Shown here: positions 1 to 11,160 of the stretch, one piece after another
Position numbering within the stretch: the stretch's first letter is position 1
Layout: every line of letters begins with the position of its first letter
Assembly: GCA_963714055.1 (NCBI GenBank)
Contig: OY970227.1
Span: 1,116,001 to 1,180,000 of the forward strand
Source of the DNA: JACDBE01 sp963714055
Lineage (GTDB): Bacteria > Actinomycetota > Acidimicrobiia > Spongiisociales > UBA5794
Length of the DNA stretch: 64,000 nucleotides
Direction: 5' to 3'
The notes under the pieces: model-generated
Databases searched by the model: none
What the model was told of the DNA's origin: nothing
Seen by the model: only the letters and a program-made list of their open reading frames with translations
Position numbers and translations under genes: made by a program

Positions 1-17
1 CCCAGACCGGCTACCAC

Positions 18-1412
<1,395 letters not shown>

Positions 1413-1418
1413 GTCGGC

Positions 1419-1970
1419 TCAGTCGACGAGGGCGTCGCCGCGCACGAAGCGGAGCAACTGGCGGACGATGAACGCGGTCGCCCCCCAGAGGGTCCCCTCG
1501 GGGAACTCGTAGAACCAGAGCTCGGCACCCATCCACTCGGAGGCCCGCCAGCGCGTCTCGTCGAGGAGGTCACCCAGGGTGGGTTCCAGGATCAACTCCA
1601 CTTCGGCCGGGTCCGGGCTCAGCTCCACCGGCTGGACGACCCGGGCGACGACGGGGACGATCCAATTCGTCAGGTCCCGGGTCGTCACCGGGTGGAGCCC
1701 GCCGATCACCTCGACAGCGGCGGCGGGGAGGGCGATCTCCTCCCACGCCTCCCGAACGGCCGCCTCCACCGGGCCCTCCCCCTCCTCGATCCGGCCCCCC
1801 GGGAAGACGACGTCGCCGGGGTGGGTGCGCATGACGTCGGGTCGCTTGGTGAGGATGATCCTGGTGTCCCCATGTCGGTCGGCGTAGAGCGGCACGAGCA
1901 CCGCGGACACCGCCGCCTCGTGGTCGGACACCGGAGGGAGCGCGGAGAGCCTGGTCCACACATCGAGCAC
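1419..1970 (-). CDS. Nudix hydrolase, CoA pyrophosphatase-like
   Basis: Predicted Nudix pyrophosphohydrolase of about 183 aa. The Nudix box GGRIEEG...REAWEEI is preceded by LTKRPDVMRTHPGDVVFPGG, which matches the extended signature of CoA-type Nudix enzymes that split coenzyme A into acyl-phosphopantetheine and 3',5'-ADP. An in-frame GTG at 1976 would give 185 aa. The GTG at 1970 is preferred because a TATCCT -10 box (1983-1978, minus strand) ends 7 nt before it, suggesting a leaderless transcript. The gene is convergent with the decarboxylase and divergent from the acetyltransferase. Confidence 0.8.
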   Translation of the reverse strand: MLDVWTRLSALPPVSDHEAAVSAVLVPLYADRHGDTRIILTKRPDVMRTHPGDVVFPGGRIEEGEGPVEAAVREAWEEIALPAAAVEVIGGLHPVTTRDLTNWIVPVVARVVQPVELSPDPAEVELILEPTLGDLLDETRWRASEWMGAELWFYEFPEGTLWGATAFIVRQLLRFVRGDALVD

Positions 1971-1977
1971 GACCACG

Positions 1978-2008
1978 AGGATAAGGGGAGCCGTCGCACC
2001 GATATCCT
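1978..2008. promoter_or_regulatory. Divergent pair of leaderless-type -10 boxes
   Basis: Two identical TATCCT hexamers face opposite ways. One, on the minus strand at 1983-1978, lies 7 nt before the GTG at 1970. The other, on the plus strand at 2003-2008, lies 6 nt before the ATG at 2015. Neither start has a Shine-Dalgarno match. No convincing -35 element is seen. This spacing is what leaderless actinobacterial promoters look like. Confidence 0.5.
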
Positions 2009-2014
2009 GACCGC

Positions 2015-2617
2015 ATGGCAGTACCGTCGAGCGTGGTGCTCGAGACCCCCCGCCTGCTGTTGCGCCCGTACCGCCGTCGAGACGTGGCTTCGATCCACGA
2101 TGCCGTGGTGGCGTCGTGGCCCGACCTCGTTCCGTGGCTGCCCTGGGCCACCGGATACAGCCGGAACTCGGCCAGCCAGTTCGTGCGCGAGTCGCAATCG
2201 GCCTGGCAGGAGGGCCGGGCGTTCGATTTCACCATCCGCCAGGTGAGCACCTCGACCGACAACGGGCTCGGCCCGCCCGACCCCGAGCGGCACCTCGGCG
2301 GCATCTCGATCTGGTACGTGTCACGCACCAACCTGGTCGGCGAGATCGGGTACTGGGTGCGCAGCGACCTGACCGGACGCGGGGTGTGCAGCGAGGCGGC
2401 GAGACGCCTCTTGCGCTACGGCTTCGACGATCTGAGGCTGCACCGGATCGTGCTGCGCATCGCGGTGGGCAACCGGGGATCGGAACGGGTGGCCGAGAAG
2501 CTCGGCTTCACCAATGAGGGCACCCTGCGTGAAGAGGTCAAGGTGGGGTCGTCGTGGCTCGACCACACCGTGTGGGGGCTGCTCGAAGACGAGTGGCGGA
2601 GAAGCGTCCCCCGCTAA
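2015..2617 (+). CDS. GNAT-family N-acetyltransferase (RimJ/RimL type)
   Basis: 200-aa acetyl-CoA-dependent N-acetyltransferase. It starts with LETPRLLLRPYRRRD, typical of RimJ/RimL-like enzymes that acetylate ribosomal-protein N-termini or small amines. The acetyl-CoA pyrophosphate loop is seen as LTGRGVCSEAARRLL at about residues 120-134, followed by VGNRGSERVAEKLGF, the usual C-terminal motif. The start is fixed by a -10 box 6 nt upstream. The substrate is unknown. Confidence 0.8.
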   Translation: MAVPSSVVLETPRLLLRPYRRRDVASIHDAVVASWPDLVPWLPWATGYSRNSASQFVRESQSAWQEGRAFDFTIRQVSTSTDNGLGPPDPERHLGGISIWYVSRTNLVGEIGYWVRSDLTGRGVCSEAARRLLRYGFDDLRLHRIVLRIAVGNRGSERVAEKLGFTNEGTLREEVKVGSSWLDHTVWGLLEDEWRRSVPR

Positions 2618-2680
2618 CCTCGCCCCGGCCAGGCTCCGGAACTCTTCACGAGGCCCGGAGCGTCTCTGCTGCGAACGCAC

Positions 2681-3448
2681 ATGACCCCAGCAACCCGCCA
2701 GATCGTCATCGGCCTGTTGATCGCCGCGGTCACCACCGCGCTGGCGCTGCTCGTCTTCGCCACGTTCCGCCGCGTCCTCGAACCGCCGGACCCCGACCGG
2801 ATAGCCGCCCGGGCCGTCGCCCTGGCCGGCACCACGACCACCGGCGCACCGGGCGATGGCACGGTCGCCCCGGGAGTCGCCGGCGGTGGGAACCGGCCGA
2901 CGCAGCCGGGCCAGGGCGACGACGGATCACAGCAGGGAGAAAGCCGGGGCGGCGGCGTCTGCCAGGAAGAGCCGCCGCGAAACCCCCAGGGCACTGTGGT
3001 GATGCTGTTCTTCACGTGCGGGTCGGGACCGGTCCCGGACGTCGCCGGCAACGCCTACCGCAACGTCCCAGCCACCGAGCTCCGGCTCACCGCCACCCTC
3101 ACCGAGCTGGTTCAAGGCCCCGACGCCGAGGAGCGGGATCTCGGGTTCACCTCCGTGTTCTCCGAGGACACCAGCAGCATCTTCGCCGGGGTGAACATCG
3201 ACGACGGCACCGCCCTGGTCGACTTCGTCGGGCTGGAGGCGATCCCCGACCTGGACCAGGCGACGGTGGCCAACGACCTGATCGCCTCCCTGAACGCCAC
3301 CGTCTTCCAGTTCGAAACGGTCGACGCCGTCGAATACCGGGTCGGTGGCAGCTGCCAGACGTTCTGGGCGGCGATGGGTGCCGACTGCACCACCACCTCC
3401 CGCCGCGAGTGGGAACGCCAGCTGGCGGCATGGCAAGCCGAGGATTGA
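2681..3448 (+). CDS. Membrane-anchored GerMN-domain protein
   Basis: 255 aa. An N-terminal hydrophobic segment at about residues 8-27 should act as a membrane anchor or uncleaved signal. It is followed by a Gly/Thr/Pro-rich linker and a GerMN-like domain (about residues 105-225) with the family pattern of an LRLTATLTELVQGP stretch, then VNIDDGTALVDF and a repeated helix/strand. GerMN domains occur in GerM and in LpqB-like envelope proteins of non-sporulating actinobacteria. The cysteines in SCQTFW and ADCTT near the C-terminus may form a disulfide. The exact role is unknown. Confidence 0.65.
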   Translation: MTPATRQIVIGLLIAAVTTALALLVFATFRRVLEPPDPDRIAARAVALAGTTTTGAPGDGTVAPGVAGGGNRPTQPGQGDDGSQQGESRGGGVCQEEPPRNPQGTVVMLFFTCGSGPVPDVAGNAYRNVPATELRLTATLTELVQGPDAEERDLGFTSVFSEDTSSIFAGVNIDDGTALVDFVGLEAIPDLDQATVANDLIASLNATVFQFETVDAVEYRVGGSCQTFWAAMGADCTTTSRREWERQLAAWQAED

Positions 3449-3470
3449 GCAGGGAACCCTGCAGACGCGG

Positions 3471-3498
3471 GTGAGGGCTCCCCGACGGGAGCCCTCAC
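3471..3498. terminator. Bidirectional hairpin terminator between the GerMN gene and groEL
   Basis: Perfect 12-bp inverted repeat (gtgagggctccc at 3471-3482, gggagccctcac at 3487-3498) with a 4-nt loop. It sits between two convergent genes, 22 nt after the GerMN stop and 45 nt after the groEL stop. There is no long T run, as is usual for high-GC actinobacterial terminators. Confidence 0.75.
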
Positions 3499-3543
3499 CG
3501 AGATGTCGAAACGCCCGCCGGCTCGTGGCCGGCGACGGCGTTC

Positions 3544-5175
<1,632 letters not shown>

Positions 5176-5192
5176 GTGTTGCCGGACTCCTC

Positions 5193-5486
5193 TCAGCCCA
5201 GGACGGCGAGCACGTCGCGCGCCGAAAGAACCAGGTATTCCTCACCGTCGACCTTGACCTCGGTCCCTCCGTACTTGGAGTAGAAGACGAGGTCGCCGAC
5301 GGAGACATCCAAGGCGACACGATCGGTGCCGGCCTCGTTCCAGGCGCCCGGGCCCACGGCGAGTACCTCACCGAGTTGCGGCTTCTCCTTGGCCGTGTCC
5401 GGGATGACGAGACCGCTGGGGGTCCGGGACTCGTCTTCATCCTTGGGCTTGACCACGATGCGGTCGCCCAGGGGCTTCAGCTTCAT
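5193..5486 (-). CDS. groES: 10-kDa co-chaperonin GroES
   Basis: 97-aa co-chaperonin that caps GroEL. It begins MKLKPLGDRIVVKP and contains the mobile loop TPSGLVIPDTAKEKP and the segment GDLVFYSKYGGTEVK. The ATG at 5486 is chosen over a longer frame because it matches the family N-terminus and has an AGGAGG ribosome-binding site about 7 nt upstream. First gene of groESL. Confidence 0.97.
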   Translation of the reverse strand: MKLKPLGDRIVVKPKDEDESRTPSGLVIPDTAKEKPQLGEVLAVGPGAWNEAGTDRVALDVSVGDLVFYSKYGGTEVKVDGEEYLVLSARDVLAVLG

Positions 5487-5532
5487 GCGACTCCTCCTGT
5501 GGGGGTTAGCAGTCGGTGTGTGCGAATGCCAG

Positions 5533-5561
5533 AGCATAGCACTCTAAGCAGGGGAGTGCTA
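5533..5561 (-). promoter_or_regulatory. CIRCE operator (HrcA site) overlapping the groESL promoter
   Basis: Perfect inverted repeat tagcactc (5537-5544), 9-nt spacer, gagtgcta (5554-5561), matching 8 of 9 positions in each arm of the CIRCE consensus TTAGCACTC-N9-GAGTGCTAA. On the minus strand a TATGCT -10 box (5538-5533) lies 17 nt after TAGCAC, so repressor binding would block the promoter directly. The groES start is about 50 nt downstream. This predicts heat-shock control by HrcA; hrcA itself is not in the window. Confidence 0.93.
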
Positions 5562-5630
5562 GCGGTGTCCCCCACCGTCTGCGAGCCTCTGTGGGCGGGG
5601 TGGTCACCCGGCTGAGGCGACGCGGACGCT

Positions 5631-6659
5631 CTAGGGGGACGAGGAGGCGCCCAGTCGCATGCCCGGGTCGACGTCGGTGTCCCATCCCGATCGGGTGCCG
5701 GTGCCGTAGCGGAAGGCGGCGGCGGCGGCGATCATCGCCCCGTTGTCGGTGCACAGCGCCGGGGAGGGCAGGAACAGCTCGACCCGGCGGGCATCGGCCT
5801 CCTCGGCGAGCCGCCGGCGCAGGCGGGTGTTGGCCAGTACGCCGCCCCCGCCGGCGACGATGCGCACCCCGGTGGCCTCGACCGCGTTGAAGGTCTTCTC
5901 GACGAGGACGTCGACGATCGCCTCCTGGAGCGAGGCCGCCACGTCCTCGATCGGAGGCAGCTCACCGGCGGCCTCGGCCTTCGCCAGGAACGTGGTGACC
6001 GATGTCTTCAACCCGGAGAACGACAGGTCGAAGGGCCGGTCGCGCAGCGCCCTCGGGAAGGTGATCGCCGTCGGGTCGCCACCGGTGGAAACCCGGTCGA
6101 TCGCCGGGCCCCCGGGGTAGCCGAGGCCCATGTAACGAGCCAGCTTGTCGAAGGCCTCGCCGGCGGCGTCGTCGATGGTGCTCCCCAGCTCCGTGTAGCG
6201 GCCCCACTCGTGGACATGGACGATCTGGCTGTGCCCACCGGAAGCGAGCAGCACGACGGCGGGTGGCTGGTACCGGGGGTGCTCGAGGCGGGGGGCGAAG
6301 AGATGCCCCTCCATGTGGTCGATGCCCAGGAATGGCTTGTCGAGGCTCCACGCGAACGCCTTGGCGAAGCCGAACCCGACGACCAGAGACCCGACCAGCC
6401 CGGGGCCACGGGTGGCGGCGATGGCATCGACCTGCGCCTGGTGGATACCGGCCTGGCGCAGGGCATCGTGGACCAGGGGGCGGATGGCCTCGATGTGGGC
6501 GCGTGCCGCCACCTCGGGCACCACGCCGCCGAATCGGGCATGGCTCTCGACCTGGCTGGAGATCACCGATGACAGCAGCCGGTCACCGGCAACGACACCG
6601 ACGGCCGTCTCGTCGCAACTGGTCTCGATGCCGAGGATGAGCGGCGCCGCCTCAGCCAT
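5631..6659 (-). CDS. tsaD: tRNA N6-adenosine threonylcarbamoyltransferase TsaD
   Basis: Transfers threonylcarbamoyl from TC-AMP to A37 of ANN-decoding tRNAs, together with TsaB and TsaE. 342 aa from the ATG at 6659. Signatures: LILGIETSCDETAVGVV at the N-terminus, the metal-binding DHMEGHLFAP with its two histidines, GGHSQIV, the GYPGGPAIDR loop, and CTDNGAMIAAAA near the end. The start overlaps the rimI stop by 8 bp. Part of a tsaE-tsaB-rimI-tsaD operon leading into groESL. Confidence 0.96.
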   Translation of the reverse strand: MAEAAPLILGIETSCDETAVGVVAGDRLLSSVISSQVESHARFGGVVPEVAARAHIEAIRPLVHDALRQAGIHQAQVDAIAATRGPGLVGSLVVGFGFAKAFAWSLDKPFLGIDHMEGHLFAPRLEHPRYQPPAVVLLASGGHSQIVHVHEWGRYTELGSTIDDAAGEAFDKLARYMGLGYPGGPAIDRVSTGGDPTAITFPRALRDRPFDLSFSGLKTSVTTFLAKAEAAGELPPIEDVAASLQEAIVDVLVEKTFNAVEATGVRIVAGGGGVLANTRLRRRLAEEADARRVELFLPSPALCTDNGAMIAAAAAFRYGTGTRSGWDTDVDPGMRLGASSSP

Positions 6660-7191
6660 GGGAATCCCCCATGCGGGCACGAATGGCGGCGATCCTGGCG
6701 GCGTACTCCGGCCGGTCGATGTCGGTCACCCACATGATCAAGGCGTCCTCGTCGATGTAGTAGTCCTTGCGCACGCCGACCGGAGCCATCCCGAAACGGG
6801 TGTACAACCGCTGCGCCGACCGGTTGGAGGCCCGGACCTCGAGGGTGAGATGGCGGGCGCCGCCCGCCAGCCCCCGATCGACCAGCTCCAGCATGAGACG
6901 GGTGGCGACCTTCCCGCGGCGGCGGCCGGGATCGACGGCGATGTTGGTGACGTGGCCGTCCTCGCCGACCACCATCATCCCGGCGAAGCCGGCCAGCTCG
7001 CCGTCGACCTCGGCGACCAGGTAGACCCGGCCGGCGGCGGCGAGCTCGTCGCGGAAGATGCCTTCGCTCCAGGGGTGTGGGTAGACGCTCCGCTCCAGGG
7101 TCAGCACCCGGTCGAGGTCGGCGAGGTGCATCGGGCGGATCACCGGGACCGGCACCACGCCGAGGACGAGTGCGGGGTCGACCGCGTTCAC
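6652..7191 (-). CDS. rimI: Ribosomal protein S18 alanine N-acetyltransferase RimI
   Basis: 179-aa GNAT enzyme, expected to acetylate the N-terminal alanine of S18. It has IRPMHLADLDRVLTLE at the start, VDPGRRRGKVATRLM as the acetyl-CoA loop and EVRASNRSAQRLYTRFGM as the C-terminal motif. The GTG at 7191 is preferred because it forms a 4-bp GTGA overlap with the tsaB stop. A longer GTG start at 7209 would add six residues. Confidence 0.9.
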   Translation of the reverse strand: MNAVDPALVLGVVPVPVIRPMHLADLDRVLTLERSVYPHPWSEGIFRDELAAAGRVYLVAEVDGELAGFAGMMVVGEDGHVTNIAVDPGRRRGKVATRLMLELVDRGLAGGARHLTLEVRASNRSAQRLYTRFGMAPVGVRKDYYIDEDALIMWVTDIDRPEYAARIAAIRARMGDSHG

Positions 7192-7922
7192 GATGCTGCC
7201 TCGGGCCACAGGCCGCCGTCCGCTGCCGACTGCCGCCCGCTGATCTGCGACCAGTTGATGCGGGCGTCGGGCTCTCGCAGGTAGACGGGTCGGACCTGCT
7301 CGGGGGTGGCGAAATCGTCGCGGGCCGCCTTGAGCTCACCGATCTCCAGCACGACGTCGGCCGACGGGTACCGGGGACGGCCCCGCTTCACGCGGTGCAA
7401 TCCACGGAGGACGGAATCGGGGAGCGACTCCCAGTCGCCCACCACCAGCGAGTCGCTGGGATCGGCCTCGAGCAGCCCGCGCAGCTCCTCGGCGGCCATC
7501 ACCTCTGGGTCGCCGTCGGCCACCACGCCCCCGGGCACCGGGTGGAACGGCTGGGTGGCGATCTGGCCGCGACGGACGTCGATCACCGGCCAGATCCTCC
7601 TCCGCCCGGTGGCGGCCCGCAGCGCCAGCACGGAGAGCGAGCTCACCGTGACCAGCGGCGCCCCGATGGCGGCGGCGATGCCCTGGGCGGTGGCGATGCC
7701 GGCGCGCAGCCCGGTGTAGCGACCGGGGCCGGTGTCGACGGCCACCGCGTCCACCTCGAGCGGCGTCCACCCCGCCTGGGCGAAGCAGAAGTCGGTGGCG
7801 GCGGTGAGGAACCCCAAGTGGCCGCGTGCGTCGACCTCGGCCGCCATGGCCGCCAGCCGGCCGCCGGAGCCGATGGCGACCGAGCTGGCCGCGGTCGCCG
7901 TCTCGATGGCGAGGACCCTCAC
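7188..7922 (-). CDS. tsaB: tRNA threonylcarbamoyladenosine biosynthesis protein TsaB
   Basis: 244-aa inactive paralogue of TsaD that forms the scaffold of the bacterial t6A complex. It opens VRVLAIETATAASSVAI, the ASKHA-fold phosphate-loop-like start, and has GPGRYTGLRAGIATAQG. The GTG at 7922 overlaps the tsaE stop as GTGA; the longer open frame upstream runs across tsaE in another frame and is not coding. Confidence 0.93.
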   Translation of the reverse strand: MRVLAIETATAASSVAIGSGGRLAAMAAEVDARGHLGFLTAATDFCFAQAGWTPLEVDAVAVDTGPGRYTGLRAGIATAQGIAAAIGAPLVTVSSLSVLALRAATGRRRIWPVIDVRRGQIATQPFHPVPGGVVADGDPEVMAAEELRGLLEADPSDSLVVGDWESLPDSVLRGLHRVKRGRPRYPSADVVLEIGELKAARDDFATPEQVRPVYLREPDARINWSQISGRQSAADGGLWPEAAS

Positions 7923-8401
7923 GGCGTCAGCTCCCGCAGCGGGCGACGGCGCCAGGACCCGTGCGGGACGAGCGTGATGCGGCGCTCCTCCTCGTCGACC
8001 ACGTCGATGTCGACGACCAGGTGGTCCCCCGGCATGGCACCGGCCACCGCCGTTCCCCACTCGACCAGCAGGACGCCGTCGGCGGCGAGGGTGAGGAGAT
8101 CGAGATCGTCCCACTCACCGGTGGACTCCAGGCGGTAGACATCGGCGTGGTGGAAGGGGAGGAAGCCGTCGTAGCTGCGGACGATGACGAAGCTGGGGCT
8201 GGTCACCGGCTCGTCGACTCCGAGGCCGTCGGCCACCCCGGCGGCCACCAGCGTCTTCCCGGCCCCGAGCGGGCCGGCGAGCAGCACCACGTCGCCCGGG
8301 CGGAGCAGGCCGGCGAGGCGGCGGCCCAGGGCGACCGTCTCGGAGGGGAGCGTCGTGGTGACGACCACGCCGGCCGGTGCGGGTGATGGGATCGAGGTCA
8401 T
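7919..8401 (-). CDS. tsaE: tRNA threonylcarbamoyladenosine biosynthesis ATPase TsaE
   Basis: 160-aa P-loop ATPase of the t6A complex. Walker A is GPLGAGKT at about residues 43-50. TSPSFVIVRSY and the HHADVYRLE segment are family signatures. The ATG at 8401 precedes a variable 20-residue N-terminus. It is translationally coupled to tsaB by a GTGA overlap. Confidence 0.94.
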   Translation of the reverse strand: MTSIPSPAPAGVVVTTTLPSETVALGRRLAGLLRPGDVVLLAGPLGAGKTLVAAGVADGLGVDEPVTSPSFVIVRSYDGFLPFHHADVYRLESTGEWDDLDLLTLAADGVLLVEWGTAVAGAMPGDHLVVDIDVVDEEERRITLVPHGSWRRRPLRELTP

Positions 8402-8471
8402 GCTGCGGTCCTGTAGCCGGGCCGGTGCGGGAGCGCCAGGATACCTGCGACGGCGTCCCCGGCGACTGCCC

Positions 8472-9122
8472 TCAGCCGAACAGGTCGAGCTGGGTGGCGG
8501 CGGCGTCGGTGGTTGGCCCCGGGTCGGTGGGACGCAGCCCGGGATAGCTGCCGTCGATCAACTGGCGGACGACGGCCAGGTCGAACCGCATCTCCTCGAG
8601 CACCCGGGCGCTCCCCCGCAGGGCGGCAGCGGGATGGTAGGTGGGCACCAGGTGGCGCCCGCCCCACCACTCGTAGGGACGCCCCCGCAGCCGGGTGATC
8701 CCCAGCTCGGTGCGCAGGAGCAGCTTGGTGGAGAAGTTGCCAAGCGTGAGCACCACCGAGGGATCGACCAGCTCGATCTGGCGGCGGAGGTAGCCCTTGC
8801 AGGCGTCGATCTCGTCGGGCCGGGGATCGCGGTTGCCCGGAGGCCGGCACTTCACCACGTTGCCGATGTACACGCCGTCGGTCCTGGTGAGGCCGATCTC
8901 GTCGAGCAGCTCGTCGAGCAGCTTGCCCGAGGGGCCGACGAAGGGGAGACCCTGCTCGTCCTCGTGTTGCCCAGGCCCCTCGCCGACAACCATCAGGTCG
9001 GCGTCGGGGTCGCCCGAGCCGAACACCACGTTGGTACGGCCCTCGGAGAGGCGGCAGGCGATGCATCCCGCCGCCACCGTGGCCAGGGCGGCCAGCTCCC
9101 GGGCGCGCTCCTCGGGGGTCAC
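8472..9122 (-). CDS. Uracil-DNA glycosylase, family 4 (iron-sulfur type)
   Basis: 216-aa DNA-repair glycosylase that removes uracil from DNA. The 4Fe-4S cluster ligands are visible as CIAC near residue 19, KC in VVKCRPPGNRDP and the later AC pair. The active-site signatures are GEGPGQHEDEQGLPFVG and TYHPAAAL. The GTG start at 9122 overlaps the stop of the upstream peptidase gene (GTGA). The acidic active-site position D/E in the first motif agrees with family 4. Confidence 0.93.
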   Translation of the reverse strand: MTPEERARELAALATVAAGCIACRLSEGRTNVVFGSGDPDADLMVVGEGPGQHEDEQGLPFVGPSGKLLDELLDEIGLTRTDGVYIGNVVKCRPPGNRDPRPDEIDACKGYLRRQIELVDPSVVLTLGNFSTKLLLRTELGITRLRGRPYEWWGGRHLVPTYHPAAALRGSARVLEEMRFDLAVVRQLIDGSYPGLRPTDPGPTTDAAATQLDLFG

Positions 9123-10036
9123 GAGCCCTCCGCGGCGGCCCGGACGGCCACCTCGATCGCCCGGCCGGTCGCCTCGAACGCAGCCTCGGCGACGGCCTCC
9201 ACGTCGGCGGGCTCGCCCCCGGTGGCCACGGCGAACACGGCGTCGCCGTCGAACCGGGTGTGGGCAGGGCGGAAGCACACCCCGAGGGCGTCGTGGCTGC
9301 GGATGATCACCCGTGACAGCTCGGCCCGACTCAACCTGGCGTCCACCGCAACCGCCACCAGCGTGGTCTGCTCCATCACGGCCGGAGGTCGCACGGGTAC
9401 CTGGGCGGGGACGTGGGGCCCACCCGTCAGCGGCTCCCCTTCGAGGGTGAAGGCGTCGCCGACGGCGTTCACCACCACCAGGGCGGCCACGGTGCCCTCC
9501 CAGCCCGGACCGTCCCCGCCGTTCGGGCCGGCAACCGGCACGGCGGCCGAGCCGATCCCGCCGTCGCGCCGGGCGTCTGGGCCGCGCCAGGCTGCCACCG
9601 AAGCGCCGGTCCCGGCGCCGATCTTCCCTGCCACCACCGGGTCGGAACTGCGTGCGTCGTATGCAGAGGCGCCCTCCTCCGGCCCCGGCCTCACCGTGGC
9701 ATCGCCCACCGCCAGGTCGAAGACGACCGCGGCGGGCACGATCGGCACCCGGCCGACCAACGTCGGATGTCCCCGGCCGTCCGCCTCGAGGCGGCGCATC
9801 ACACCGTCCGCCGAGGCCAGCCCGAACGCCGACCCGCCGGAGAAGACCAGGGCCTGGATCGTCTCGACCCGCATCCCCGGCCCGAGGATGGCGATCTCGC
9901 GGCTCCCCGGCGCACCGCCGCGCACCTCGACCGCGGCAACGTTGGGCTCCGGGAAGGTGATCACCGTCACCCCGGTGCGGGCGACGGGATCGGTCCAGTG
10001 CCCGACCTCCACGCCCGGTATGGCGGTCAGCGTCAC
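9119..10036 (-). CDS. P1-family (S58) self-processing aminopeptidase/hydrolase
   Basis: 305 aa, DmpA/L-aminopeptidase-D-esterase family, an Ntn-type hydrolase that cleaves itself into two chains. Seen: IPGVEVGHWTD at the N-terminus, FSGGSAFGLASADGVMR, VPIVPAAVVFDL and the probable cleavage segment EQTTLVAVAVDA, where the first Thr would be the nucleophile. Family enzymes act on D- or beta-amino-acid peptides or amides. It sits between alr and the UDG gene with GTGA overlaps on both sides, so a link to D-alanine-containing peptides is possible but only inferred. Confidence 0.85.
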   Translation of the reverse strand: MTLTAIPGVEVGHWTDPVARTGVTVITFPEPNVAAVEVRGGAPGSREIAILGPGMRVETIQALVFSGGSAFGLASADGVMRRLEADGRGHPTLVGRVPIVPAAVVFDLAVGDATVRPGPEEGASAYDARSSDPVVAGKIGAGTGASVAAWRGPDARRDGGIGSAAVPVAGPNGGDGPGWEGTVAALVVVNAVGDAFTLEGEPLTGGPHVPAQVPVRPPAVMEQTTLVAVAVDARLSRAELSRVIIRSHDALGVCFRPAHTRFDGDAVFAVATGGEPADVEAVAEAAFEATGRAIEVAVRAAAEGS

Positions 10037-11160
10037 CGCAGACCTCGCCCGGCGCCGGAGGAGTAGGTCCGCGGCAACCTCGGCCCGAAGCGGCACACCA
10101 CCTCGTAGTTGATGGTGCCCAGCCGGGTGGCCCACTCCTCTGCGGTGATCCGGTCACCGCCCTGCTCGCCGAGCAGCACCACCTCGTCACCGGGCTGGAC
10201 CGGGGCGTCGCCGACGTCGACCACGATCTGGTCCATGGTCACCGTCCCGGCGAACGGATGCCTCCGCCCGCCGATGAGCACCTCGCCGTCGCGTGCCGAC
10301 AGCTGCCTGGGCAGCCCGTCGGCGTACCCGATGGGGACGGTGGCCACGGTGGCGGCTGCGGGCAACGGTCGGCGGCGCCCGTACGACGGGCGCTCCCCCG
10401 CCTCCAGCCGGCGGACCATGGTCACATGGGACACCACCCGCATCGCCGGGCGAAGCTCGAGATCGGGGGCGATGACGGGATCGGGAAGCATGCCGTAGAT
10501 CCCCAACCCGCAGCGGACGAGGTCGTAGCGAGCGTCGTCCCTCCCCAGCGCTCCCGCCGTGTTGGCGGCGTGCACCAGGCCGGGCCGGTGCCCGGCGGCG
10601 GCGAGGGTGGCGAGCGTTTCCTCGAGCCGGCGGATCTGCACGCCGGTGAACTCCGGGTCCTCCTCGGCGACGGCGAAATGGGTCCACACCGCCGCCAGCC
10701 TCAGGGCGGGCGCGGCAGCCACGGCGTCGGCGAGGCCGGGCACGTCCATCGGGTCGGCGCCGACCCGGTGCATCCCGGTGTCGACCTTGAGGTGGACATC
10801 ATGGGTGACACCGCTGTCCAGGGCCGTGGATGCCAGGGCGGCGACGAACGGTGCGGTGTAGGCGGTCGGTGTCAGCCGCCAGGCGTCGAGCGCGCCGGCA
10901 TCGCCAACGTCGGGCTCGGACAGAAGCAGGATGGGCGCCTCGATCCCCGCCTCGCGCAGCCGGACTCCCTCCTCGAGGAGCGCCACTGCCAGCCAGCCGG
11001 CGCCGGACGCCACCGCCGCCTCGGCGACCGGCACGTCCCCATGCCCGTAGCCGTCCGCCTTGACCACGGCGCACATCGCCGCCGGGGCGACTGCGGCGGC
11101 GATGGAGGCAACGTTGGCGGACACGGCGTCGAGGTCGACCTCGATCCAGGTGGGCCTCAC
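10033..11160 (-). CDS. alr: Alanine racemase
   Basis: Interconverts L- and D-alanine for peptidoglycan. 375 aa from the GTG at 11160, which forms a GTGA overlap with nnr. The PLP lysine is K34 in AVVKADGYGHG. The catalytic tyrosine lies in PIGYADGLPR, and WTHFAVAEE and GTVTMDQIVVDVG are family motifs. A longer open frame upstream overlaps nnr in another frame and is rejected. Confidence 0.96.
   Translation of the reverse strand: MRPTWIEVDLDAVSANVASIAAAVAPAAMCAVVKADGYGHGDVPVAEAAVASGAGWLAVALLEEGVRLREAGIEAPILLLSEPDVGDAGALDAWRLTPTAYTAPFVAALASTALDSGVTHDVHLKVDTGMHRVGADPMDVPGLADAVAAAPALRLAAVWTHFAVAEEDPEFTGVQIRRLEETLATLAAAGHRPGLVHAANTAGALGRDDARYDLVRCGLGIYGMLPDPVIAPDLELRPAMRVVSHVTMVRRLEAGERPSYGRRRPLPAAATVATVPIGYADGLPRQLSARDGEVLIGGRRHPFAGTVTMDQIVVDVGDAPVQPGDEVVLLGEQGGDRITAEEWATRLGTINYEVVCRFGPRLPRTYSSGAGRGLR

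Noticed and set aside
10187..10687. 166-aa minus-strand frame within alr
   Set aside because: Second frame of alr on the same strand, Arg/Gly-rich and without start signal or motif.
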